Source of the DNA: an archaeon
Lineage (GTDB): Archaea > Thermoproteota > Nitrososphaeria > Nitrososphaerales > JACAEJ01
DNA: 64,000 bases
NCBI GenBank assembly: GCA_024256265.1
Contig: JACGUK010000004.1
Location: 193,748 to 257,747, forward strand
Reading direction: 5' to 3'
Both the position numbers and the translations under genes were made by a program. Each line of letters opens with the position of its first letter. Position 1 is the first letter of the stretch. Of the stretch, positions 49,347-57,360 are shown one piece after another. The notes under the pieces were generated by a model. The model worked only from the letters and a program-made list of their open reading frames with translations. It was not told the DNA's origin and ran no database searches.

Positions 49347-50675
49347 ATGTTGAGCAAATTTATTGAAGAGATGGATTGGTCAAGGTTTAGGACTCATAGT
49401 GCATCGAAGGCTCTAAACTCTAGAGAAGGAGAGTATGTTAGGCTATTAGGTTGGGTAGCATCGAAGAGAATCATAGGCAATATATTATTCTGTTTAATGA
49501 GAGATGGTAGTGGATTCATTCAAGTTGCAGGAAAGAAAGGAATAACTGATGACAATACTCTTGATATTATGAGAAGAGTTAGCTTAGAGTCTGCTGTGAT
49601 GGTAGGAGGAGTGATAAGAGATGATGAGAGGGCTCCTGGAGGTAAGGAATTATCTGTGAAGGAGTTTCAGATAATAGCATTAGCAGAAAAATGGCCCATA
49701 ACCAAGAGCGCCATAAAATCTCCATCCTTTCTTTACGATAATAGACATCTCTCAATAAGAGGAAGAAAAGCTATATCAATTCTCAAGATAAGGTCTGAAT
49801 TAATCTACTCATCTATAGAATTCTTTACAAAGAATGGCTTCTTTTTGATAAATGCGCCTACATTGGTTCAATCAGCCTGTGAAGGAGGGGCAACTTTATT
49901 CAACCTAGATTACTTTGGTAAAATCGCTTTTCTTACTCAAAGTGCTCAACTCTATGAAGAGGCTGCCATATGCTCTTTTGAAAAGGTCTTTGTACTTCAA
50001 CCTGCATTCAGAGCAGAGAAGTCAAAGACAGCCAAACATCTAACAGAGTTCTGGATGCTAGAAGCAGAGCAAGCCTTTGCTACTCATGATGATATAATGA
50101 GGCTTGAAGAAGATTTAGTATTTCATATAACAAATAGTGTAGTTGAAAAATGCTCTGAAGAGCTAAAGATTATAGGGAGAAAGTTCTCACCACCAAATCC
50201 TCCTTTTCCAAAGATAACTTATGATGAGGCTAGAGATATGGCTATTAGTAAAGGCATAGAGTTTGATTGGGGAGAAGATATACCAACAGAGGCTGAAAAT
50301 ATTTTATCTAAGAACTTTGAAAAACCATTCTTCATAACTGGTTATCCTTTGAGCGCTAGAAGCTTTTACCATATGGCAGACCCTAAAGATGAGAGAATAA
50401 CTCTATCTTCAGATCTGATGGCTCCTGAAGGCTATGGCGAGATAGCAACTGGAGGGCAAAGAATACACGATTATAATGCTTTATTGGATAGAGTTAGAAG
50501 GCAAGATTTGCCTACAGAATCTTTTTCATGGTACCTTGATCTTAGGAAATATGGTTTACCTCCTCATTCAGGCTTTGGCATAGGTATAGAAAGGCTTGTA
50601 AGATGGATCTGTGATTTAAAGCATATAAGGGCATCAACTCTATTCCCAAGAACTATAACGAGGATAAACCCATAA
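49347..50675 (+). CDS. asnS: Asparaginyl-tRNA synthetase (AsnRS/AspRS class IIb)
   Basis: 442 residues. N-terminal OB-fold (VRLLGWVASKRIIGNILFCLMRDGSGFIQVAG), class II motif 1 region, motif 2 FRAEKSKTAKHLTEFWMLEAE and motif 3 GFGIGIERLVRWI. The pattern FRAEKSKTAKHLTEFWMLE favours AsnRS (AspRS usually has FRAExxxTxRHLNE). It charges tRNA-Asn in the cytosol. Confidence 0.88.
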   Translation: MLSKFIEEMDWSRFRTHSASKALNSREGEYVRLLGWVASKRIIGNILFCLMRDGSGFIQVAGKKGITDDNTLDIMRRVSLESAVMVGGVIRDDERAPGGKELSVKEFQIIALAEKWPITKSAIKSPSFLYDNRHLSIRGRKAISILKIRSELIYSSIEFFTKNGFFLINAPTLVQSACEGGATLFNLDYFGKIAFLTQSAQLYEEAAICSFEKVFVLQPAFRAEKSKTAKHLTEFWMLEAEQAFATHDDIMRLEEDLVFHITNSVVEKCSEELKIIGRKFSPPNPPFPKITYDEARDMAISKGIEFDWGEDIPTEAENILSKNFEKPFFITGYPLSARSFYHMADPKDERITLSSDLMAPEGYGEIATGGQRIHDYNALLDRVRRQDLPTESFSWYLDLRKYGLPPHSGFGIGIERLVRWICDLKHIRASTLFPRTITRINP

Positions 50676-50741
50676 TTTCCTTTCTTACTTATTTCGTTTA
50701 AATAAACATTAACATTAATATCTATGTATTAGAATAATTAG

Positions 50742-51734
50742 ATGAGCATGAGCGAGGAAGATCTTGAGCTAGAATCCCTTGATGGTGTAGGACCAGCAAC
50801 GAAGCAGAAGCTTACAGCTGCTGGCATATACAGTATACTAGATTTAGTATCTAGAGGACCATCAGAGATAGCTGATGCAGTTAACATAGATTTAAGCAGA
50901 GCGATTGAGCTTATCAACAAGGCAAGGGCAAAGCTAGTTGAGTTAGGAAGACTTGAGAAAGAGTTCATATCTGCTACTGAACTTTACAAGAAGCGCCAAG
51001 CCATAGATAGGATAAGCACTGGATCGAAGAATCTTGATGATCTATTAGGAGGAGGAATTGAAACTCAAGCTGTAACAGAGCTCTATGGTGAATATGGTTC
51101 AGGAAAGACTCAGGTATGCCATACTTTATGTGTTAAAGTTCAAACACCAAAAGAGCAAGGCGGGTTAAGTTCTGGAGCTATTTATATTGATACTGAGAAT
51201 ACTTTTAGACCTGAGAGGATAGTAGAGATAGCAGAAGTCCATAATCTAGAGCCTGAGGATATTCTTAACAAAATAATAGTGGCAAAGGCATACAACAGCG
51301 CCCATCAAGAGCTAATAGTAAGAGAGGTTGGAAGGCTCGTAGAGAAGGAGAAGATGAGGCTACTCATCGTGGATTCTGCCGTTGCCCATTATAGGGCTGA
51401 GTTCTTGGGTAGAGGAACTTTAGCAGAGAGGCAGCAGAGGCTGAATAGGTTCATGCATAACTTATTAAGAATAGCTGAGGTTCATAATGTAGCAGTAGTA
51501 GTAACGAATCAAGTTCAAGCAGCTCCTGATGTATTCTTTGGCGATCCAACAAGACCTACAGGAGGACATGTAGTAGCCCATACAAGCACTTATAGAATAT
51601 ATCTAAGAAAGGCTGGCAAGAATAGGATAGCAAGGATGATGGATAGTCCTTACCATCCTGAGAGAGAAGCTGTATTCATTCTCAATGAAAAAGGAATCGA
51701 TGATCCACCAGAGGATACTCCTAAAAGAAAGTGA
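50742..51734 (+). CDS. radA: DNA repair and recombination protein RadA
   Basis: 330 residues. N-terminal helix-hairpin-helix (LDGVGPATKQKLTAAGIYSILDLVSRGP), polymerisation-type linker, Walker A ELYGEYGSGKTQVCHTL (about 110-126), Walker B LLIVDSAVAHYRAEF, L2 region VVVTNQVQAAPDVFFGDPTRPTGGHVVAH. It forms the archaeal RecA/Rad51-type filament for strand exchange. No intein is present. Confidence 0.96.
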   Translation: MSMSEEDLELESLDGVGPATKQKLTAAGIYSILDLVSRGPSEIADAVNIDLSRAIELINKARAKLVELGRLEKEFISATELYKKRQAIDRISTGSKNLDDLLGGGIETQAVTELYGEYGSGKTQVCHTLCVKVQTPKEQGGLSSGAIYIDTENTFRPERIVEIAEVHNLEPEDILNKIIVAKAYNSAHQELIVREVGRLVEKEKMRLLIVDSAVAHYRAEFLGRGTLAERQQRLNRFMHNLLRIAEVHNVAVVVTNQVQAAPDVFFGDPTRPTGGHVVAHTSTYRIYLRKAGKNRIARMMDSPYHPEREAVFILNEKGIDDPPEDTPKRK

Positions 51735-51745
51735 CATAATGGGCT

Positions 51746-52120
51746 ATGTTAGAGTCAAAGCTCATAGATAGCAGTAAGGCTAATGTGAGAGAGGTAGAGC
51801 TATTGGTCGATACTGGTGCCTTTTATACAGTTCTACCTTCGAGTCTAGCTAAAGAATTTGGGATTGTAACACAACTAACTACAGAGTTAACCTTAGCAGA
51901 TAAACGCATAGTTAAGGCAGGTATATCCCTTGTCTACATGAAATTACTGGATAGAGAGGGAGTGCTACCAGTTGTGATCCTTGATACTCCTGAGGTTCTC
52001 CTTGGAACTACAGCTTTAGAAGGCTTAGGGCTTAAAGTAGACTCATCAACAGGAAAATTGGAGCGCTCGAGATCCTTCGGGCTTGGAGCCTTAAGTAATC
52101 TTAAGCATGATATAGTTTAA
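51746..52120 (+). CDS. Retropepsin-like aspartic protease, possibly frameshifted near its start
   Basis: 124 residues. VELLVDTGAFYTVLPSSLAKEFGI carries the DTGA catalytic motif, followed by VVILDTPEVLLGTTALEGLGLKVDSSTGKL. In families of this type the N-terminus reads MGxxxVKAxI; here that sequence (MGYVRVKAH from the ATG at 51739) is in another frame and runs into TAG near 51769, so either the ATG at 51746 is used or a single base has been lost. It follows radA by 11 bases. Confidence 0.7.
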   Translation: MLESKLIDSSKANVREVELLVDTGAFYTVLPSSLAKEFGIVTQLTTELTLADKRIVKAGISLVYMKLLDREGVLPVVILDTPEVLLGTTALEGLGLKVDSSTGKLERSRSFGLGALSNLKHDIV

Positions 52121-52123
52121 AGT

Positions 52124-52687
52124 TCAAACCCTGCTTTGCCTTTTAAGTGTATTGAAGATACTTTTAGCATCATAATCTTTTATAGAATCTTCTGCTGAAT
52201 CCCAGAATTCTGATAACTTTTTCTTATCATAACCTTCATCCTCATACTCTAAGGCTTGAAAGACCATCTCAAGCTTATCCATTTCTCTTACGAGCTTTGC
52301 TTCCATAGATTCTTTATCTTGAAAATCCTTCCAAATCTCAGAATAATTCTTTTTTATATCATCTGGCAATAAGGAGAGGATTTGTATCATAGCGTTATCC
52401 TCTAATTGCCTCTTTTGTAAATCTTCTCTCTCATCTTTATAATGCATCAAATCTCCAATTATAGATTCACAAGCATCATGAATTAAAGCCATTCTGAGCA
52501 TCTTCAATGTATCAATTTTCTTCATATCCCCAATCATCATGCAAAGAATAGCTGTTCTAAAGGTATGATCGGCCACAGATTCTGGCTCTTTAACACCGAC
52601 TTTTCTTATCCATCCAGACCTTTTTATCTTCTTCAATCTGCCCATTAACTTAATGAAATTGATTATGCCTTCTATTTCGTTTTGCAA
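52124..52687 (-). CDS. HD-domain nucleotidase (YfbR/HDDC2-like)
   Basis: 187 residues. His and Asp metal ligands in VADHTFRTAILCMMIGD and LIHDACESIIGDLMHYK, followed by LEMVFQALEYE, typical of the HD-type 5'-deoxynucleotidase family (YfbR, HDDC2). It probably dephosphorylates deoxynucleoside monophosphates. It converges on the protease gene. Confidence 0.85.
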   Translation of the reverse strand: MQNEIEGIINFIKLMGRLKKIKRSGWIRKVGVKEPESVADHTFRTAILCMMIGDMKKIDTLKMLRMALIHDACESIIGDLMHYKDEREDLQKRQLEDNAMIQILSLLPDDIKKNYSEIWKDFQDKESMEAKLVREMDKLEMVFQALEYEDEGYDKKKLSEFWDSAEDSIKDYDAKSIFNTLKRQSRV

Positions 52688-52765
52688 GTCATTTAATCTA
52701 ATTACTCTAAACTCTTAAGATTTATCTTTACAAAATACAGAGCTATCAAGGACAATGTTTATCTT

Positions 52766-53881
52766 ATGCATATTTTAAAAATAAATTGCTTGAAGAGGGC
52801 AATTCTCGTAACATACCCTGATAAATTTGTAACACAGGAAGCCTTGGGCTTGGCTGAGGCAGCAGACTATGAAGTAGTTAAGCTCATAACTCAAAGATAC
52901 CTCTTTAGAGCAAAATATGGTGTAGGCTCAGGAAAGGCTGAAGAGTTAAAAGAGCTATCAAAGGATCTTAATTCTGATGTCATCCTATTTGATGAGAGGC
53001 TAAGATCAGTTCAAATTTATAACCTTGCAAAGCTTACAGGAGTAGAAGTTATAGATAGAGAGAGATTGATCCTTGAGATATTTCATAAAAGGGCATCTAG
53101 TGCTGAGGCGAAGTTACAGGTTCAACTCGCTGAGTTAAGGTATGAAATACCTAGATCAAGAGAGAAGGTAAGATTGGCTAAGATAGGAGAGCAACCAGGA
53201 TTCTTTGGCTTAGGTAGATACGATGTAGATGATTATTATAGGATGATAAAAAGGAGAATGGCAACTATAATGAAAAAATTGAGGCAAGTTAGCAAGAGGC
53301 GTGAGCTATATAGAATTCAAAGGCTTAGGACGAACTTACCTTTAATCTCTTTTGCAGGCTACACTGGAGCTGGTAAGACAAGCCTTTTCAACATATTAGC
53401 AAGAGAGAGGAAGGATACAGAGAGAGGTTTCTTTACCACTCTTACAACTACTACAAGAAGCTTAAAGCTATCAGAATCAAGAGTATTAATATCAGATACA
53501 GTTGGCTTTATCAGCAGACTCCCAACATATATGATAGAAGCCTTCAAGGCAACTTTAGAGGAATTGACCTATGCCAACTTAGTTCTTTTGGTGATAGATG
53601 CTAGCGAGCATCTTCAAAACATGATTAGAAAGTATCAAAGCTGTGTAAGCATTCTTGCCGAGCTTGGCGTCTCTCCTTTAAATGTTCTGCCCATCTTTAA
53701 CAAATTCGATCTTACAAATATGGATGAAATTAGAGAGAAAGTAAAAGCCCTTGGCATGATGCCTGAAGATGTTGTAATAACTTCAGCAAGGACTGGCTTT
53801 GGAATAGATGCACTAAAGTCTAAGGCAGATGAGATGGTCTATGCCCATGCTCCAGCGTCTTTAACTAGAGCACAATCTTAA
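52766..53881 (+). CDS. hflX: GTPase HflX
   Basis: 371 residues. N-terminal HflX domain (AKYGVGSGKAEELKELSKDLNSDVILFDERLRSVQIYNL, VIDRERLILEIFHKRASSAEAKLQVQLAELRYEIPR), then the GTPase: GYTGAGKTSLFNIL, DTVGFISRLPTYMIEAFKATLEE, NKFDL. HflX binds ribosomes and helps split stalled or stress-arrested ones. Confidence 0.94.
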   Translation: MHILKINCLKRAILVTYPDKFVTQEALGLAEAADYEVVKLITQRYLFRAKYGVGSGKAEELKELSKDLNSDVILFDERLRSVQIYNLAKLTGVEVIDRERLILEIFHKRASSAEAKLQVQLAELRYEIPRSREKVRLAKIGEQPGFFGLGRYDVDDYYRMIKRRMATIMKKLRQVSKRRELYRIQRLRTNLPLISFAGYTGAGKTSLFNILARERKDTERGFFTTLTTTTRSLKLSESRVLISDTVGFISRLPTYMIEAFKATLEELTYANLVLLVIDASEHLQNMIRKYQSCVSILAELGVSPLNVLPIFNKFDLTNMDEIREKVKALGMMPEDVVITSARTGFGIDALKSKADEMVYAHAPASLTRAQS

Positions 53882-53959
53882 CTTCGATTTTTCAAATTTT
53901 AAAAGGAAGGTTTAAGCGAATCAGTCTATCAACATACTTTAAATAAATAGTGAATAAAA

Positions 53960-54508
53960 ATGGCAGAAGTTGTAGTCTTAAGGTGGGGGCATCGTTTAAG
54001 AGATGAGAGATTGACTACTCATGTGATACTGACTGCCCGCGCCCTTGGTGCATCTGGAGTAATACTATCTGACGTAGAGGACAAGGATATTAAAAGTACT
54101 GTTGAAGAAATTGTAGAGAGATTTGGTGGTCCCTTCTTTTTAAAGATGGGAATTCCATGGAGAAAAGAAATAAAAGAATGGAAAGAGAAAGGAGGCATTA
54201 TCGTTCATTTAACAGCCTATGGTGAAAATTTAGAGAATAGCGATGTGTTGAAAAGGATAAAGTCATCAGGCAAGGATATCATGTTAATAGTAGGTAGCCA
54301 GAAAGTCCCATCAGAATTTTTCTCTGAAGATGTATCTGATTTTAACGTTGCCATTGGCAATGAGCCTCACTCTGAATGCTCAGCTTTGGCAATATTCTTA
54401 GACCGTTATTTCGAGGGTAAAGAGCTATCAAGAGAGTTCAAAGGAGCAAAGGTAAAGATAATACCTCAGAAAAGAGGTAAAAAACTGGAAAAGCTTGCTG
54501 AGAACTAA
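53960..54508 (+). CDS. trm56: tRNA (cytidine(56)-2'-O)-methyltransferase
   Basis: 182 residues. The start VVVLRWGHRLRDERLTTHVILTARALGASGVILSD and the late IGNEPHSECSALAIFLDRYFEGKEL are diagnostic of the archaeal SPOUT-family Trm56. It methylates the ribose of C56 in the T-loop of tRNAs. Confidence 0.93.
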   Translation: MAEVVVLRWGHRLRDERLTTHVILTARALGASGVILSDVEDKDIKSTVEEIVERFGGPFFLKMGIPWRKEIKEWKEKGGIIVHLTAYGENLENSDVLKRIKSSGKDIMLIVGSQKVPSEFFSEDVSDFNVAIGNEPHSECSALAIFLDRYFEGKELSREFKGAKVKIIPQKRGKKLEKLAEN

Positions 54509-54614
54509 AAATTGTTTCTATGGAAAGTTTTAAAAGTAAATTTTACATAATTGATAACATGCCTCTCCATAAATTGTTAAACTCTGAACAAAGCCTCTTC
54601 AGGAGGGAAAGAAG

Positions 54615-55166
54615 ATGATGACGAAGCATTCAAAGATCGAGTATGAGGATGCCTTTGTAAAGATATCTGGTCTATTGGGTGGCGAAGAGTACGTAAAAGT
54701 GGCAAGGGCTTTGCTTAACAATGAGAATGCAACTGATGAGGAGATAGCCAGCGCTACAGGATTGAAGATAAATGTTGTTAGGAAGGCTTTGTACGATCTA
54801 TTCGAGCGGTCTCTCATCAGCGGGATAAGAGTTCGTGATATGAAGAGAGGCTGGTTTGTGTATAGATGGAGGGCTCAAAGAGACCAGACAGATAGCTTCA
54901 TAGAAATTCAGAAGAAGAAAGCCTTGGAGAGGCTTAAAGATAGGTTAATTTATGAGAGTACTTATGAATTTTACCATTGTGGCATGCTTACTTGCCCAAA
55001 AAGAACCTTCGAAGAGTCCATAGATCTATTCTTTAAATGCCCTAACTGTGGAAAAATCCTTACTCTAATAGACAATAGTGAAATAAAGAAGGCTCTTGAG
55101 TGGAAGATAAAGGAGATAACAGAAGAGATGAAGAATGTTAATGAGAGAAGTGAATCTAAGGGCTAG
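54615..55166 (+). CDS. tfe: Transcription factor E (TFE alpha)
   Basis: 183 residues. N-terminal winged helix (VKVARALLNNENATDEEIASATGLKINVVRKALYDLFERSLISG) and a C-terminal zinc ribbon with CGMLTCP…CPNCGKIL. It stabilises open complexes and binds the RNA polymerase clamp. A GGAGG ribosome binding site precedes the ATG. Confidence 0.93.
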   Translation: MMTKHSKIEYEDAFVKISGLLGGEEYVKVARALLNNENATDEEIASATGLKINVVRKALYDLFERSLISGIRVRDMKRGWFVYRWRAQRDQTDSFIEIQKKKALERLKDRLIYESTYEFYHCGMLTCPKRTFEESIDLFFKCPNCGKILTLIDNSEIKKALEWKIKEITEEMKNVNERSESKG

Positions 55167-55233
55167 ATTTAAGATCTAGAACAACTTATTAAGAGGATAT
55201 CTTTTTGTCAGAAACATAGATGAGAAGAAAGCA

Positions 55234-55794
55234 ATGAATGAGCAAGAAGCCATAAATTTGCTAAAGAAAGAGAAGAGTCCTGAAGCCCTTGTTAAACACA
55301 GCATGACTGTGAGTGAAGTCTCAAATATATTGGCATTGGCATTGAAAGAAAAAGGCTATGACATCGACCTAGAGTTAGTAAGGGTAGGTGGATTGCTACA
55401 CGATGTAGGCAGAGTTAAGGTTCATTCAGTTCACCATGGGTATCTGGGTGGAAAGCTTCTGAGAGAGATGGGCATCGATGAGAGGGTAGCTAGGATAGCG
55501 GAGAGGCATGTAGGAGGAGGAATATCGAGTGAAGAGGCTAAAAAGCTTGGCTTGCCAGAGAGAAGATACATGCCAGAATCTTTAGAGGAGAAGGTAGTTT
55601 GCTTTGCTGATAAGATAGTTGAGATTGATCATGTAATCCCTCTTGAGAAAACATTAGATAAACTAAGAGAAGAGCTTGGCTATGAAAGTAGTTCTGTGCA
55701 AAGGCTAATAGAATTGAAAGATGAGCTAACAAGATTGTTAAATCGTGACCCAGAGGAGATAGTTAAGGAGAGCATCATTAAAGAGCTAAGATAA
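55234..55794 (+). CDS. HD-domain protein (TIGR00295-type)
   Basis: 186 residues. AINLLKKEKSPEALVKHSMTVSEVSNILALAL, then GGLLHDVGRVKVHSVHHGYLGGKLLREMG and AERHVGGGIS with VVCFADKIVEIDHV. The H…HD…H…D pattern is an HD phosphohydrolase. Substrate unknown. Confidence 0.85.
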   Translation: MNEQEAINLLKKEKSPEALVKHSMTVSEVSNILALALKEKGYDIDLELVRVGGLLHDVGRVKVHSVHHGYLGGKLLREMGIDERVARIAERHVGGGISSEEAKKLGLPERRYMPESLEEKVVCFADKIVEIDHVIPLEKTLDKLREELGYESSSVQRLIELKDELTRLLNRDPEEIVKESIIKELR

Positions 55795-55815
55795 ACAATT
55801 TCGATTTATGTTAAT

Positions 55816-55914
55816 TGGTAGCGAGGGATGGATTTGAACCATCGATCTGCGGGTCTCTTTGCCTCGACAAAGCTTATGAGCCCGCCGGGATAAACCTGGC
55901 TTCCCCACCTCGCT
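55816..55914 (-). tRNA. Initiator tRNA-Met (CAU) with ~20-nt intron
   Basis: The acceptor stem AGCGAGG pairs with CCTCGCT, and CCA is encoded. The T arm reads GATGGTTCAAATCCATC and the anticodon stem is GCGGG/CCCGC. The anticodon CAU is at 55876-55878 on the minus strand. The AGCGAGG… start, GGCGGGCTCATA and CCCGC stem match archaeal initiator tRNA-Met. An insertion of about 20 nt (55855-55874), with an internal CTTTG/CAAAG hairpin, follows position 37 and is the canonical intron site. Confidence 0.93.
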
Positions 55915-56105
55915 ACTAATAAAATAAGTTATATTCTAACTTAAATTTTTTTAAATCTACTTATTATATCTTTTCAACATCTATGGCTACTTTCTTTATT
56001 GCTTAAGTTATGGTATAAGGGAATATTGTTATTTACACTAATTTTTATATAAAAATTAAGTTTATTAAGTAGAATCAATCAAGTTAAAGTAAGAAGGTAT
56101 GGATT

Positions 56106-56564
56106 ATGGGCAAAATTGATGAGATGGATATGAAAATACTGGCTGAGTTAGTAAAGAATGCTAATCTCTCAGTCCCAAAGCTGAGCAAAAAGATCAACGT
56201 AAACCCCTCTGTAGTTTATAGCAGAATTAAGAGACTTGTGAAGAGGAATATCATCAAAAATTTTACTATTATAGTGAACGAAGAATTGTTAGGCTATGTC
56301 GTAACAGCCGTGATAGGAATGGATATAGATGCAAAGTTAAGGGATAGCGTTCTAAACGAGCTTTTAACTCTAAGAGAAGTCAAAGATGTTTCTGAAGTTA
56401 CAGGAAGATTCGATCTTATTGTTTCGATCAGGGCAAGGTCTTTAGATGAGTTGCATAATCTTGTATCAGATAAGATAGGTAAGATAAATGGCATCTTACA
56501 TACTGAAACCTTCGTCGAGATGAAGAAGAGGGCAAAGGAACCTGTATACTATTTGCCAAAATGA
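56106..56564 (+). CDS. Lrp/AsnC-family regulator
   Basis: 152 residues. Helix-turn-helix (MKILAELVKNANLSVPKLSKKINVNPSVVYSRIKRLVKRNIIKNFTIIVNEE) followed by a ligand-binding RAM domain (VTAVIGMDIDAKLRDSVLNELLTLREVKDVSEVTGRFDLIVSIRARSLDELHNLV). It is probably an amino-acid-responsive regulator; the target is not evident. AT-rich promoter DNA lies upstream (about 56040-56065). Confidence 0.9.
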   Translation: MGKIDEMDMKILAELVKNANLSVPKLSKKINVNPSVVYSRIKRLVKRNIIKNFTIIVNEELLGYVVTAVIGMDIDAKLRDSVLNELLTLREVKDVSEVTGRFDLIVSIRARSLDELHNLVSDKIGKINGILHTETFVEMKKRAKEPVYYLPK

Positions 56565-56667
56565 CATAAATTATTTTACCAGTTTATAGGGCTTTACTAG
56601 CATTTTAGGCTTAAAAACCAATCTGCACATTTATATTATTGGGAGTTTTAAAAAGACTGAGGACGAT

Positions 56668-57360
56668 TTGAACCCTTTGCTTAAGTTAGAGGAAGCTGAG
56701 AGGTCTGGGAAATTACCATCATCCATTCTAAATAAGATTAGGAAGAAAATGAAGTATGTAGAGGATGGCATTGCCAAGATCGAGCTAGCTTCAGGATTAA
56801 AATATCCGCCCTATTATATCGAACCTACCCTTCCTTTATCGTCAAGCCAAGTCGAAACAGGTCAAATAGGAGTTCTCTATGCGAGGACTATTCCTGTAGA
56901 AGGAATCTTAGGGCTGGAGATATTGGTTCAGCTATCAGCACCACTTATTGCCTTTGGGTTAAAGACCACTATACGAGCAGTTTTAGCCCATGAGTTTCTG
57001 CATTATATAGAGCTCGTGAGGCACTTTAGTAAATTGGACATAGTTTCGGATTCTCTCTCAACTTCCTTGTTTGAGGCTCTTTACTCAGATTATGAAAGAC
57101 TCTTTGAGCCTAAACTAATATTCAATAATAATAGGTTAGTAAATCTAGTTAATAAGAAATTCTCCAATGGTCTTAATGATAAGGGACTGCATGAGAGGAC
57201 TTTGAAGGAGTGGATAGAGAAGGGCTTGCCCACAGTAACTTTATCTCCTAATAATAACGTTATAAGATTGCCAGTATCATCGATCTTAAAAATGAAGATC
57301 GATTCACTTCTAAAGCTGAAGCTTGAGGAGCTTGAACGAAAGGTTTATGAAAGAAAATAA
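56668..57360 (+). CDS. HExxH metalloprotease-like protein
   Basis: 230 residues from a TTG start. VLAHEFLHYIELVRHFSKLD holds the HExxH zinc motif near residue 110, preceded by ASGLKYPPYYIEPTLPL. The rest is helical. It overlaps the next gene by 14 bases and probably works with it. No named family recognised; the catalytic role is inferred from the motif. Confidence 0.7.
   Translation: MNPLLKLEEAERSGKLPSSILNKIRKKMKYVEDGIAKIELASGLKYPPYYIEPTLPLSSSQVETGQIGVLYARTIPVEGILGLEILVQLSAPLIAFGLKTTIRAVLAHEFLHYIELVRHFSKLDIVSDSLSTSLFEALYSDYERLFEPKLIFNNNRLVNLVNKKFSNGLNDKGLHERTLKEWIEKGLPTVTLSPNNNVIRLPVSSILKMKIDSLLKLKLEELERKVYERK

Noticed and set aside
50742..51734. Intein in radA
   Set aside because: The RecA core is uninterrupted from Walker A through L2 and of normal length.
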